Shown in pieces: positions 19,152 through 28,034 of a stretch of DNA of 64,000 bases (positions within the stretch are counted from its first letter, which is position 1; each line of letters opens with the position of its first letter). The DNA lies in the NCBI RefSeq assembly GCF_003149455.1, contig NZ_QFFK01000008.1, positions 1 to 64,000 on the forward strand. Direction: 5' to 3'. This DNA comes from Chitinophaga deserti (GTDB taxonomy: Bacteria; Bacteroidota; Bacteroidia; Chitinophagales; Chitinophagaceae). The notes under the pieces were generated by a model that had not been told where the DNA came from, did not search any database, and was given only the letters and a program-made list of their open reading frames with translations. The position numbers were made by a program, and so were the translations under genes.

Positions 19152-20150
19152 ATGCAATCCTTTCATATGAAAGCAATACTCGCGGGCTGCCTGGCATTTC
19201 TGGCCATGGTATCCTCCGGTTGCGATAAAGATAAAGACGATGCGCGGCTGCAGGATAATAACAGGATCCCGCAGGTGCTGACAGATAACTTCAACCTCAC
19301 TGTTATGAACACAGTGGTGTTGCGTACGCACATGAGAAATGAGTTGAAGCTGTCCGGTCCCTATACCGTTTTCGCCCCTTCCGATCAGGCGTTTCAGAAC
19401 GCCGGATTTGCCAATGGCGGTGCTATACTAGGCAGCAGTCAGGCTTACATCGATGGTCTGGCCAACTATCATGTAGTACCCGGCCGGTACGAGCTGAATA
19501 AAATGCCGTTCCTTTTCAATCAGGAGATTAAAAGCTTCAGTGGTAAGCTGTTTGTTACGCGCTGGGTGAAGAATAATGATACGGTGCTGACGGTGAACGG
19601 AAGCCGCCTGTTGTCGTCGGGCATTGCCGCCAGTAACGGGTATGTACAGGTGGTAGATCGTGTACTGGAGCCTTACCGTCATGAGCGTATTTCTGACGCA
19701 GTGGCCGGCGAAGCATCGCTTACCCTTTTTCAGCATGCCCTTCGCACAGCCGGGATGGCTGCCATGCTGGATGGTGCCGGTCCCTTTACTATCTACGCCC
19801 CCTCTAACAGCGCCATGCAGGCCTATGGATTTGCTTCCATTGAAGCAGTGGATGCCACTGATCCGGAAACGCTCCGTGCCATACTGCGCTATCATATCGC
19901 GGCAGACAGGAGGTTTGTGAACGACTATATCCTCAGTGCGGGCACAGCCACATCCACTACTCAGGGGATGATCAATAACAACTCCGTAAAAGTGACCCTG
20001 ATCCCTGATCCGCAGCAGCCCGGCAACTTTACGGGCATTACCCTGAAGGGAACGGGTAATACCGCCGAGGTAAAGCTGAGCCGCCGTGATATCATTGCGG
20101 GTAATGGCGTATTACACATTACTGATCAGGTATTGCGGATCAATCAATAA
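19152..20150 (+). CDS. Fasciclin (FAS1) domain lipoprotein 3
   Basis: 332 residues. The lipobox is VSSGC followed by DKDKDD. There are two FAS1 domains, about 40-175 (GPYTVFAPSDQAFQNAGF, NYHVVPG, ending VQVVDRVLEP) and about 180-330 (GPFTIYAPSNSAMQAYGF, LRYHIAAD, ending NGVLHITDQVLRI). This is the most canonical of the three FAS1 lipoproteins. An in-frame ATG at 19167 could be the true start, since it lies closer to the hydrophobic core. It ends 15 bases before the Oar-like receptor. Confidence 0.87.
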   Translation: MQSFHMKAILAGCLAFLAMVSSGCDKDKDDARLQDNNRIPQVLTDNFNLTVMNTVVLRTHMRNELKLSGPYTVFAPSDQAFQNAGFANGGAILGSSQAYIDGLANYHVVPGRYELNKMPFLFNQEIKSFSGKLFVTRWVKNNDTVLTVNGSRLLSSGIAASNGYVQVVDRVLEPYRHERISDAVAGEASLTLFQHALRTAGMAAMLDGAGPFTIYAPSNSAMQAYGFASIEAVDATDPETLRAILRYHIAADRRFVNDYILSAGTATSTTQGMINNNSVKVTLIPDPQQPGNFTGITLKGTGNTAEVKLSRRDIIAGNGVLHITDQVLRINQ

Positions 20151-20165
20151 TAAAAAGTTTATTCC

Positions 20166-23100
20166 ATGCAGAATTTCTTAATCAGACATATCTGGGCCTG
20201 CCTGTTATTCCTGTTGCCGGTTGCAGCAGTGGCGCAGGAGACGGGCGGCGCCCTTACCGGTAAGGTGCAGGACGCAAAGGGAGGCCCCATGCCGGGCGTA
20301 ACCATCATCGCCATACACGAACCTTCCGGTACGAAATATCCCGTTATTTCTGACGAAGGCGGGCGATACCGGCTCAATGGCATGCGCATCGGCGGCCCTT
20401 ATAAAGTAACCGCCACCATGATGGGCATGACGGCTCATGAGCATTTGAATATCGTTATCAAACTGGGAGAACCTCAACTGTTACATTTCACCCTCACCGA
20501 AGAGAGCCGTAAGCTCGGGGAAGTAGTAGTGAAGGGGGCAAAAGCCGGTGCCAGAGCAAATACCTTTGGCGCAGGGCAGCACATCAGCCGCACTCAGCTG
20601 AACAATATGCCCGCAGTTTCGCGCAGTATTCAGGACATTACCAGGCTGGTGCCACAGGGTAGTAAAGACAATAGTTTCGCCGGTACCAACTTCCGCTATA
20701 ATAACGTAACCATAGATGGTGCCATCAATAATGATGCTATCGGGTTCAGTCCTTCCAATGGCGGGCAGAGCGGTACCTCAGGCCAGCCGGGCAGCAGCAC
20801 GCGCACCAATCCCGTTTCACTGGACGCAATTGAAGATATGCAGGTCTACCTTGCCCCATACGACGTTAAAATCGGCAACTTTACCGGTGGTAGTGTGAAT
20901 GCAGTTACCAGAAGCGGTACCAATAAGTTCTCCGGCTCCGTTTATGGATTCGGAAGAAATGCGGCTATTACCGGGAAAGACCGGAAAGGTACGCTGGGGA
21001 AGATGAACAGCGATTTTCAGGACTATCAGGCAGGCGCAAGGCTCGGTTTCCCCATTGTCAGAAACAAACTCTTCTTCTTTACGAACGGGGAGATAACAAG
21101 GAGAACGGACCCTGCTCAGCTGGTAGCAGGCAAAGAAGAAACTGCGGGTATCCTCAGCGCCAAAGATGCAGAAGAAATCCGCAATGCCACCATCAGCCGT
21201 TACGGCAATATCTTCGATCCAGGTACGGCTGGCTTTTATAATTCCTCTTCTAAATCGGTTAAGTTCTTCAACCGCATCGACTGGAACATCAACGACAGGC
21301 ACCAGCTTTCGCTGCGTAATAATACCATCTGGTCAAGCGCCATTACGCTGGACCGTGATCAGCAGGATTTTCGTTTTTCTTCCATGGCATTTGAGCAGAC
21401 AAATAATCAGAGCAGTACCGTGGCGGAGCTGAAAAGCCGGTTCAGCAACAGGCTCACCAACAGCTTCGTTGCCGGATTCAGCACAGTGCATGATTACCGC
21501 GATCCCCTCAGCGATCCTTCGTTGCCACAGGTGCAGATAATGGGCAGAACACCGGGCACAACCATCTACCTCGGTACCGACCGTGAGGCTTCCATCTTCA
21601 ATATGAAACAGCGTACGGTAGAAATCACCAACAACCTGAGCTGGAGCCGCGGCAAGCATAATTTCCTCTTCGGTACGCACAATGAATTATATCATATCGA
21701 TTATGGATTTGTGAACAGCTGGAATGGCAGGGTCGATTATCTGAGCATCGAAGATTATCTCAGCAACCAGCCTTATCGTGTGCGGGGCAGTTACAATTAC
21801 ACCAACAATACGCGAGATTATATACTGGCCAATCCCGGTGCGGTGTTCAACATCAACCTGTACAGCCTGTATGTGCAGGATGAGATTCAGGTGAATGATA
21901 AACTGAAGCTGATGCCGGGCCTGCGGGCTGATTATACGCATCTTCCCGATAAGCCCGCCCTGAGCGATAAGGTGCGCGATGCCGTGGCGGATCCTTATTT
22001 TGGTAATACCTTCGAATATACACAGCTCAGCCGGATTAAGAATAACTACTTCAGTAAAGTGAAGCTTTCCCCTCGCTTTGGTTTCCGGTACGACTGGCTG
22101 GGCAATCAGCAACTTATACTGCGTGGTGGTGCAGGTCTCTTCACCGGCCGTATTCCTTTCGCCTGGCTGGCATACGCATATTACAATAACGGCATCGGCT
22201 ACGGGTCTTTCGATCAGCGAGCAGACCAGAAGCCATTTGCCGCCGGGTCGGATGCAATCCGTCCGGGACGGGAGGGTATAGCCGGTTTCGTGAACGAAAA
22301 TGGTATTGTGACCAATAATCCTTATGCAGGTAAAACGCAGGTAGATCTGGTGGATAACGAATTCAGCATGCCGCAGGTATTACGTGCCAGTCTGGCGGCA
22401 GATTACACCACAAGTTCTCAGTGGAAGCTAACCCTCGAAGGACTGGTAACAAAAAGCCTGAAAGATGTGGCTTTCCAGCAGGTGAATATTACGGATAACC
22501 CGCGCTGGTATGCCTATGATCATAACCGCCGCCAACCGGTATACAGCGGTACTGTAGACCCTGCTTTCTCTAACGCTTACCTGCTGAGTAATACAAACCG
22601 TGGTTTCCGTTACAGCATTACAGGCAGCATTCAGCGCACATTCACCAACGGGCTGTTTGTGTCAGGAGCATACACTTACGGGCAGAGCAAGGACTTGTAT
22701 AACGGTATCCGTAATTCGATGGAAAGTAACTGGCAGCTGAACCAGGCACTGAATCCAAACGATCCCTCCCTGGCCTGGTCCAACTTCGATATCAGGCACC
22801 GTATTGTGGTGAACGCCAGTTACCGGAAAGCCTGGAACAAAGTAATGGTAAGTACCCTCAGTATGTTCTTCAGCGCACAGTCGGGCAGTCCGTTTACTTA
22901 TGGTATCATGAACAACAGTGTGCAGGGGCTTCCGCAACAGGTAAGCCTGGCATATATTCCCAGAAGGGATGAAGCTGCAGGGTTCTTTAGTGACAGAACA
23001 GTAAATGGGGTAGTGGTAACTGCTGCCGAACAGGCTGTAGCTTTTAATGCCTACATTGATGGTAATGCTTACCTCAATAGCAGGAGAGGAGATTTTACGG

Positions 23101-23435
23101 AACGTAATATGGGCCGTACCCCCTGGAACCTGCAGGCCGATCTGCATTTTGCCCAGGAGTTCCATTTCCGCGGGCTGCAGTCCAACTTCATCACGTTTAC
23201 GGCGGATATCATGAACATGACCAATTTGCTGAACCGTAACTGGGGTATTCAGTATTTCTCGCCCAATACCTTCAACAGCACGCCGAGCGTGGGGCTTACA
23301 CCCACATTGTTCCCGCCGGAGCAGGGGAAAGACGGATATCCTGTATATACTTTCACCACACCGGGACTGCCGTATTCTATCGATTACCTGGCCTCGCGCT
23401 ACCAGATTCAGCTGGGCCTGCGGTATACTTTTTAA
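20166..23435 (+). CDS. Oar-like TonB-dependent receptor
   Basis: 1089 residues. A signal peptide ends at AVAQ; a carboxypeptidase-regulatory-like domain follows (about 28-115; LTGKVQDAKGGPMPGV, GRYRLNGMRIGGPY), then a plug containing MPAVSRSIQDITRLVPQ and the RYNNVTIDGA segment with GGSVNAVTRSGTN, and a long barrel ending in LGLRYTF. This pattern is that of OmpA-related/Oar-type receptors, which lack an STN domain. It is the second receptor in the same operon and has no SusD partner. Substrate unknown. Two receptors of different subtype flanking five lipoproteins is the notable feature. Confidence 0.86.
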   Translation: MQNFLIRHIWACLLFLLPVAAVAQETGGALTGKVQDAKGGPMPGVTIIAIHEPSGTKYPVISDEGGRYRLNGMRIGGPYKVTATMMGMTAHEHLNIVIKLGEPQLLHFTLTEESRKLGEVVVKGAKAGARANTFGAGQHISRTQLNNMPAVSRSIQDITRLVPQGSKDNSFAGTNFRYNNVTIDGAINNDAIGFSPSNGGQSGTSGQPGSSTRTNPVSLDAIEDMQVYLAPYDVKIGNFTGGSVNAVTRSGTNKFSGSVYGFGRNAAITGKDRKGTLGKMNSDFQDYQAGARLGFPIVRNKLFFFTNGEITRRTDPAQLVAGKEETAGILSAKDAEEIRNATISRYGNIFDPGTAGFYNSSSKSVKFFNRIDWNINDRHQLSLRNNTIWSSAITLDRDQQDFRFSSMAFEQTNNQSSTVAELKSRFSNRLTNSFVAGFSTVHDYRDPLSDPSLPQVQIMGRTPGTTIYLGTDREASIFNMKQRTVEITNNLSWSRGKHNFLFGTHNELYHIDYGFVNSWNGRVDYLSIEDYLSNQPYRVRGSYNYTNNTRDYILANPGAVFNINLYSLYVQDEIQVNDKLKLMPGLRADYTHLPDKPALSDKVRDAVADPYFGNTFEYTQLSRIKNNYFSKVKLSPRFGFRYDWLGNQQLILRGGAGLFTGRIPFAWLAYAYYNNGIGYGSFDQRADQKPFAAGSDAIRPGREGIAGFVNENGIVTNNPYAGKTQVDLVDNEFSMPQVLRASLAADYTTSSQWKLTLEGLVTKSLKDVAFQQVNITDNPRWYAYDHNRRQPVYSGTVDPAFSNAYLLSNTNRGFRYSITGSIQRTFTNGLFVSGAYTYGQSKDLYNGIRNSMESNWQLNQALNPNDPSLAWSNFDIRHRIVVNASYRKAWNKVMVSTLSMFFSAQSGSPFTYGIMNNSVQGLPQQVSLAYIPRRDEAAGFFSDRTVNGVVVTAAEQAVAFNAYIDGNAYLNSRRGDFTERNMGRTPWNLQADLHFAQEFHFRGLQSNFITFTADIMNMTNLLNRNWGIQYFSPNTFNSTPSVGLTPTLFPPEQGKDGYPVYTFTTPGLPYSIDYLASRYQIQLGLRYTF

Positions 23436-23460
23436 CTAACCGATTCGAATCAACTAGCAT

Positions 23461-25656
23461 ATGAAAAAGCTCGTTTTATATCTGATGCTGATAGCATCTG
23501 CCGCCGGAATGGCGGTGGTGCAATCCTGCAAAAAAGAAAAAGAACCCACCCCGGTGAAGCTGTCCGTAAAAAGTTACTACCCTAATAGTGGCAATGGCGG
23601 AACGCTGGTAACCATCCTGGGCGCCGGATTCAATAACGATGAGAAGCTCTCCGTGTCGTTTGCCGGCACCGATGCAGAAATCCTCAACCGCCAGGATACC
23701 ATTCTGGTAGTACGTGCTCCGCTGAAAGGCGGCTCAGGTAATATCAAAGTAACTGCGGGTAGCCAGCTGGCCGAAGCCGGGAATTATAACTATCAGTCGC
23801 TTACAGTTAAGCAGTTCTTCCCTGTGAACGGGCCTGCCGGTATGCATGTGCGTATCAGTGGTGAGGGCTTTAGCAGTGTGAACGGTCCGGCGGAGGTGCA
23901 TATCAATGGCAAAGCCGCCACGGTGGTAAGCGCCAGCGATACCCTGATTGTGGCAGAGATTCCTGTTGCGGCAGGATCCGGCCCGGTTACGGTGAAGGTA
24001 GATGGTAAGTCATCTTCCGGTGCGGCATTCAGGTTCCAGTCTATCACCGGTATAAAGCCGATGACGGGTGGTGCGGGCACCAAAGTGGTGATCCGTGGTT
24101 CTGGCTTTGAAGGCGTGGCGGCTGGAAATCTCGTTGATTTCAACGGTAAGCCTGCTGTAGTGGCAGAAGCTGCGGAAGACCATCTGGTGGTGACAGCTCC
24201 GGCGGGGCTCAGCACCGGCCCGGTGTCAGTAGTGGTGAATGCCCAGAAAACAACCGGTCCCGATTTTACCGTGGTCCCTTTTCCGCAAATTGCAATGGTA
24301 ACGCCGCTGAGCGGTCCGGCTGGAGCGGAGATGACTATTACGGGATTGCATTTCAGTACTGAGAAAGATGAGAATATCGTAAAGATAAATGGTAAAGCCG
24401 TGGCGGTAGCAACAGCCGCGCCGAATAAACTGACACTCATACTCCCCGGTGGCACCGGGAACGGGAAAGTATCCCTGACGGTAAACGATCAGGGTATCAC
24501 CGGCCCGGACTTTAAAGATCAGGTGCTTGGCATCACTGCCATGCAGCCGGCAAATGGACTTGCAGGCACGAAGGTGACCATCACCGGTACCGGCTTTAGT
24601 GCTGTAGCCGGTGAGAATATCGTGACGTTTAACGGATTAGCCGCGCCCGTAGAAAGTGCAACAGAAAACACGATTACTGTTATTGCGCCGGTTGGCTTAT
24701 CTACAGGGGTGCTGAAAGTGAAGCGCGCAGCGCTGGAAGCTCAGGCTCCGGAAGCATTCAGGCGCGCGGGCATTATGACGCTGGCAGGAGGACCGCAGGT
24801 GAATACACTGCTGACGAACAGTATGACCAGCTTCGCGATGGATTCAAAAGGGAATATATTCATTACAGACCGTGGCCACTACAACGTGCTGAAAGTGACG
24901 AAGGACGGTAATGTATCCGTATTCGCAGGCAGTGAATCCGGAGAGATGGGAATGGTTAACGGCAAAGGAACCGCCGCGCGTTTTGCCGCGCTCAGGGGGA
25001 TTGCGATAGACGCGCAGGATAATATTTTTGTATCCGATGTAGGTAATACCAATAGCATCCGGAAAATAACACCCGATGGTACTGTTACCACCTTCAGATC
25101 GGGCCTGCAATACCAGCCGGGCCGCATTATTTTGGATAAACAGGGCAATCTGCATATAACCCAGCTTTGGTATGGTATGCTGAAGATTTATCCGAATGGT
25201 GCAACGGAGAAAACTTATGCAGGAAGTGTATCTGACGATTGTACACCGGCTTTCGATAACGCAGGCAACATGTACTTCTATCCTGATGAAAATGAATTCT
25301 TCCTCAGCAAGTGGAGCCACGACAATATCAGTACCTTCCGATGGCTGGGCGGGCCAATGGGCTATGTAGACGGGCCGTTTCAAAATGTACAGTTCATGTT
25401 TGGTATCCGCGGCCTGTTATTGGATACAGATGGCAATCTCCTCATATTCGACAAATCTAATGCTGCTATCCGAAAAGCTGATTTCACTTCCAAAGAAGTG
25501 CGTACGCTGGCGAAGATGGCTATGGGGTATGAAGACGGTAGTTTTGAAAAGGCGAAGATATCCTTCTCATCTAATGATATGATCATGGATAAAGAAGGCA
25601 ACATTTACATTCTCGATGCAGGTAATAAAGCGATAAGGAAAGTGTTCCTGAAGTAA
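23461..25656 (+). CDS. IPT/TIG and NHL repeat lipoprotein
   Basis: 731 residues. A signal peptide with lipobox (VVQSC) is followed by KKEKE. Five IPT/TIG Ig-like domains of about 75-80 residues follow (each with a P-x-x-G-x-x-G-T/A-x-V-x-I-x-G-x-G-F core) to about residue 430, then an NHL-type beta-propeller (DSKGNIFITDRG, DAQDNIFVSDVG, DKQGNLHIT, DTDGNLLIFD, DKEGNIYILDAG). IPT/NHL lipoproteins commonly sit at the end of receptor operons in Bacteroidota, where a glycan-binding role like that of SusE/SusF has been proposed. Last gene of the locus, ending shortly before a strong terminator. Confidence 0.88.
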   Translation: MKKLVLYLMLIASAAGMAVVQSCKKEKEPTPVKLSVKSYYPNSGNGGTLVTILGAGFNNDEKLSVSFAGTDAEILNRQDTILVVRAPLKGGSGNIKVTAGSQLAEAGNYNYQSLTVKQFFPVNGPAGMHVRISGEGFSSVNGPAEVHINGKAATVVSASDTLIVAEIPVAAGSGPVTVKVDGKSSSGAAFRFQSITGIKPMTGGAGTKVVIRGSGFEGVAAGNLVDFNGKPAVVAEAAEDHLVVTAPAGLSTGPVSVVVNAQKTTGPDFTVVPFPQIAMVTPLSGPAGAEMTITGLHFSTEKDENIVKINGKAVAVATAAPNKLTLILPGGTGNGKVSLTVNDQGITGPDFKDQVLGITAMQPANGLAGTKVTITGTGFSAVAGENIVTFNGLAAPVESATENTITVIAPVGLSTGVLKVKRAALEAQAPEAFRRAGIMTLAGGPQVNTLLTNSMTSFAMDSKGNIFITDRGHYNVLKVTKDGNVSVFAGSESGEMGMVNGKGTAARFAALRGIAIDAQDNIFVSDVGNTNSIRKITPDGTVTTFRSGLQYQPGRIILDKQGNLHITQLWYGMLKIYPNGATEKTYAGSVSDDCTPAFDNAGNMYFYPDENEFFLSKWSHDNISTFRWLGGPMGYVDGPFQNVQFMFGIRGLLLDTDGNLLIFDKSNAAIRKADFTSKEVRTLAKMAMGYEDGSFEKAKISFSSNDMIMDKEGNIYILDAGNKAIRKVFLK

Positions 25657-25684
25657 TTTTAATTGACAGTAAACACTTAGTACT

Positions 25685-25717
25685 CCGCCCTGGCATTTGC
25701 CGGGGCGGTTTTTATTT
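25685..25717 (+). terminator. Intrinsic terminator of the fasciclin/receptor locus
   Basis: Ten-base-pair stem CCGCCCTGGC / GCCGGGGCGG with one G-T pair, ATTT loop, then a TTTTTATTT tail. It lies between convergent genes and may also serve the LysR gene on the other strand. Confidence 0.85.
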
Positions 25718-25723
25718 AACAGA

Positions 25724-26608
25724 TCACCCCATAGATTTGGAAGTCTCTTTCAGTAACCGGTAAAACGATTGTACCGACTTCTTCTCATACGTTTCCTTCA
25801 TGGAAATGATCATTGCTTTGCGGTGCATGTCTTTTCCGGTGATGGGTACCGCCACTACGCCGTCTTCCTGCTTCACGGATGTTCGTACAAGTATCGAGTA
25901 CCATTCACCGGAGCGGATAACTTCCAGCAGCATATTGATATCATTAATCTCCAGTGCGATGTTGGGGGAGAGGTTCTTCTGTGATAGTACATGGGAGATG
26001 AAGGCTCTGGTGCTGTAACCCTGTGCGGGAAGCGCAAGGGGTAATTCTGCAGCAGCTTCCAGGCTTACATTTTTCTTTTTTGCCAATGGCATATGCGGCG
26101 CCATTACGAGAGTCATGGGAGATTCAAAGAGCAATTGATATTTAAACTGCTTTTCCTTTTCTGCTTCATGAAAGGTAAGTACGAAGTCCAGCTCCAGGTG
26201 CGAGAGTTTGTCCAGTAATTCGGCGGAGGTGCCCAGCACTACCTGAATGGTGATTTTAGGCCAGGTTTGCATGAACCGGATGAGAGCGGGTGCGAGGATG
26301 GGGCGCAGGCCGTAGGTGAGGCCGATGCTAATTTGCCCGGTGTTCATATTGTTGAGGTCGCGCAGCACCTGCAGCCCGCTTTCGGCTTCATGGATGCTTT
26401 GCAGGGCGTAACCGGAGAATAACCGTCCGGCTTCGGTAAGTGTGATGCGCTTGCCAAGGCGGTCGAACAGTAATACCCCCAGTTCATCTTCCAGCTGCCC
26501 GATTTGCTGGGATAGCGTGCTCTGGCTGATATGAAGCTGCCGGGCGGCCTCTGTAAAGTTAAGGAGCTCCTTTGCCTTGATGAAATACCGTAACTGGCGT
26601 AGTTCCAT
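25724..26608 (-). CDS. LysR family transcriptional regulator
   Basis: 294 residues, the usual length. The N-terminal winged helix-turn-helix is plain (MELRQLRYFIKAKELLNFTE, then ARQLHISQSTLSQQIGQLE, LFDRLGKRITLTEAG). A substrate-binding domain spans about 90-290 with the ISIGLTYGLRPILAP strand at its start. It is most like the CynR/CbbR-type branch by eye. It is divergent from the MFS transporter gene, with 97 bases between start codons, so it probably controls that transporter and itself. Inducer unknown. Confidence 0.92.
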   Translation of the reverse strand: MELRQLRYFIKAKELLNFTEAARQLHISQSTLSQQIGQLEDELGVLLFDRLGKRITLTEAGRLFSGYALQSIHEAESGLQVLRDLNNMNTGQISIGLTYGLRPILAPALIRFMQTWPKITIQVVLGTSAELLDKLSHLELDFVLTFHEAEKEKQFKYQLLFESPMTLVMAPHMPLAKKKNVSLEAAAELPLALPAQGYSTRAFISHVLSQKNLSPNIALEINDINMLLEVIRSGEWYSILVRTSVKQEDGVVAVPITGKDMHRKAMIISMKETYEKKSVQSFYRLLKETSKSMG

Positions 26609-26705
26609 TATTGATCGGTTTTATCGATGGATGTGATAGAGAAATACCGTTTTACGAATTTATGTATTGTCGTGAACTTTGCGGTACAATAAACCGGAAT
26701 AGCCG

Positions 26706-27980
26706 ATGATTCCTGCAATACATACTCACGCACCTTCCCGCAAACTGAGCCTGGTACTGGGTCTTTCCCAGATTTTACTCTGGGGTGGTTCCTTTTTCCT
26801 GATGGCCATCGTAGGTGGTCCCATTGTTCGGGATACGGGCTGGTCGCACGAAGGGGTATATGGTGCGTTGTCGGTAGCATTGCTGGTGTCGGGCCTTATG
26901 GCTCCCGCCATTGGCCGCTGGATCGGGAAGGACAGAGGGGAGCGGATCATGCGTTATAGTGGTATGGTGATGGCTGCCGGACTGGCCATTGCAGCACTGG
27001 CGCCCCACATCATGGTGTTCTTCCTGGGCTGGATAGTGATTGGAGCGGGTATGGCCATGGGGCTTTATGATGCCCTTTTTGCCGCAATGGGCAAGCGTTA
27101 CGGCGCTACGGCCGGGAAATCCTTCACTTACATCTCCCTGATCTCCGGATTTTGCACTACAGTTATCTGGCCGGTGCTTACGTTGCTGCTGGGGCAATTT
27201 GGCTGGAGGGGCACGCTGCTTATTTATGCCGCGGTACTACTGATCATCATACTTCCCATCTATACATGGGCATTTGCCGGGAATGAACCGCAAAGGGCCC
27301 CTCTGGCTCCGGGCGCCATACCTGAACCTGCTGCCAATCAGCAAGCCGGTTCCCGGACATATTACCTTGTAATGATCAATCTGACTATTGGTGCAATACT
27401 GCTTACCGGTATCTCTGTTCACCTGATAGATATCCTGCTGGGTAACCACATTTCCCTGACTGCTGCCGTGGCACTGGGGGCTTTGTTAGGCCCCAGTCAG
27501 GTGGGTGTCCGCTTCCTTGACCTCGTTTTACCGGCTAAGTCGCCCGTTACCGGTATTGCGGTTTCCTGTGCGGGTGTACTGACGGGAGTAGCCTTGCTGC
27601 TGGGGAACCCTGGACTGGCGGGGGCTGGTATTATCCTGTATGGCCTCGGTAATGGTATGCGCACGATCCTGCGGGGTACTTTGCCGCTCCACCTTTTCGG
27701 GGCAGAGGGGTATGCCGGTACGATGGGCCGGCTGGCCCGGCCCCAACTGTTCGCACAGGCGTGTACGCCTTTTATTGGAGGGTTCCTTATCCAATGGGCT
27801 GGTATTTCGGCCTTTGTATGGGTGCTGACAGGATTGGCGGTTGTAAATCTGTTTGTAGCCTTCCTCATCCGCCGCAATGCGACTTTGAATATACCAAAGC
27901 GGGTAGAGGAAGGGGCTGTGATGAAAACCACCCCGGTGCTGGTGGCTCGTAAGCCGGAGAAGGCTACGGCGGTTTATTAA
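26706..27980 (+). CDS. Major facilitator superfamily transporter
   Basis: 424 residues with about twelve predicted membrane segments, a first-half signature GRWIGKDRGERIMR in the loop between helices 2 and 3 (the MFS G-x-x-x-D-R-x-G-R/G motif), and a cytoplasmic central loop near residues 195-220 (AFAGNEPQRAPLAPGAIPEP). The substrate cannot be told from sequence. Divergent from and probably controlled by the LysR gene. The ATG at 26706 is the natural start, immediately before the cytoplasmic N-terminus and helix 1. Confidence 0.86.
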   Translation: MIPAIHTHAPSRKLSLVLGLSQILLWGGSFFLMAIVGGPIVRDTGWSHEGVYGALSVALLVSGLMAPAIGRWIGKDRGERIMRYSGMVMAAGLAIAALAPHIMVFFLGWIVIGAGMAMGLYDALFAAMGKRYGATAGKSFTYISLISGFCTTVIWPVLTLLLGQFGWRGTLLIYAAVLLIIILPIYTWAFAGNEPQRAPLAPGAIPEPAANQQAGSRTYYLVMINLTIGAILLTGISVHLIDILLGNHISLTAAVALGALLGPSQVGVRFLDLVLPAKSPVTGIAVSCAGVLTGVALLLGNPGLAGAGIILYGLGNGMRTILRGTLPLHLFGAEGYAGTMGRLARPQLFAQACTPFIGGFLIQWAGISAFVWVLTGLAVVNLFVAFLIRRNATLNIPKRVEEGAVMKTTPVLVARKPEKATAVY

Positions 27981-28034
27981 TCCGATGTACGATCGTGTTA
28001 AAAATTGATAGCCTCTTTTTATACTTTTAAGGGT

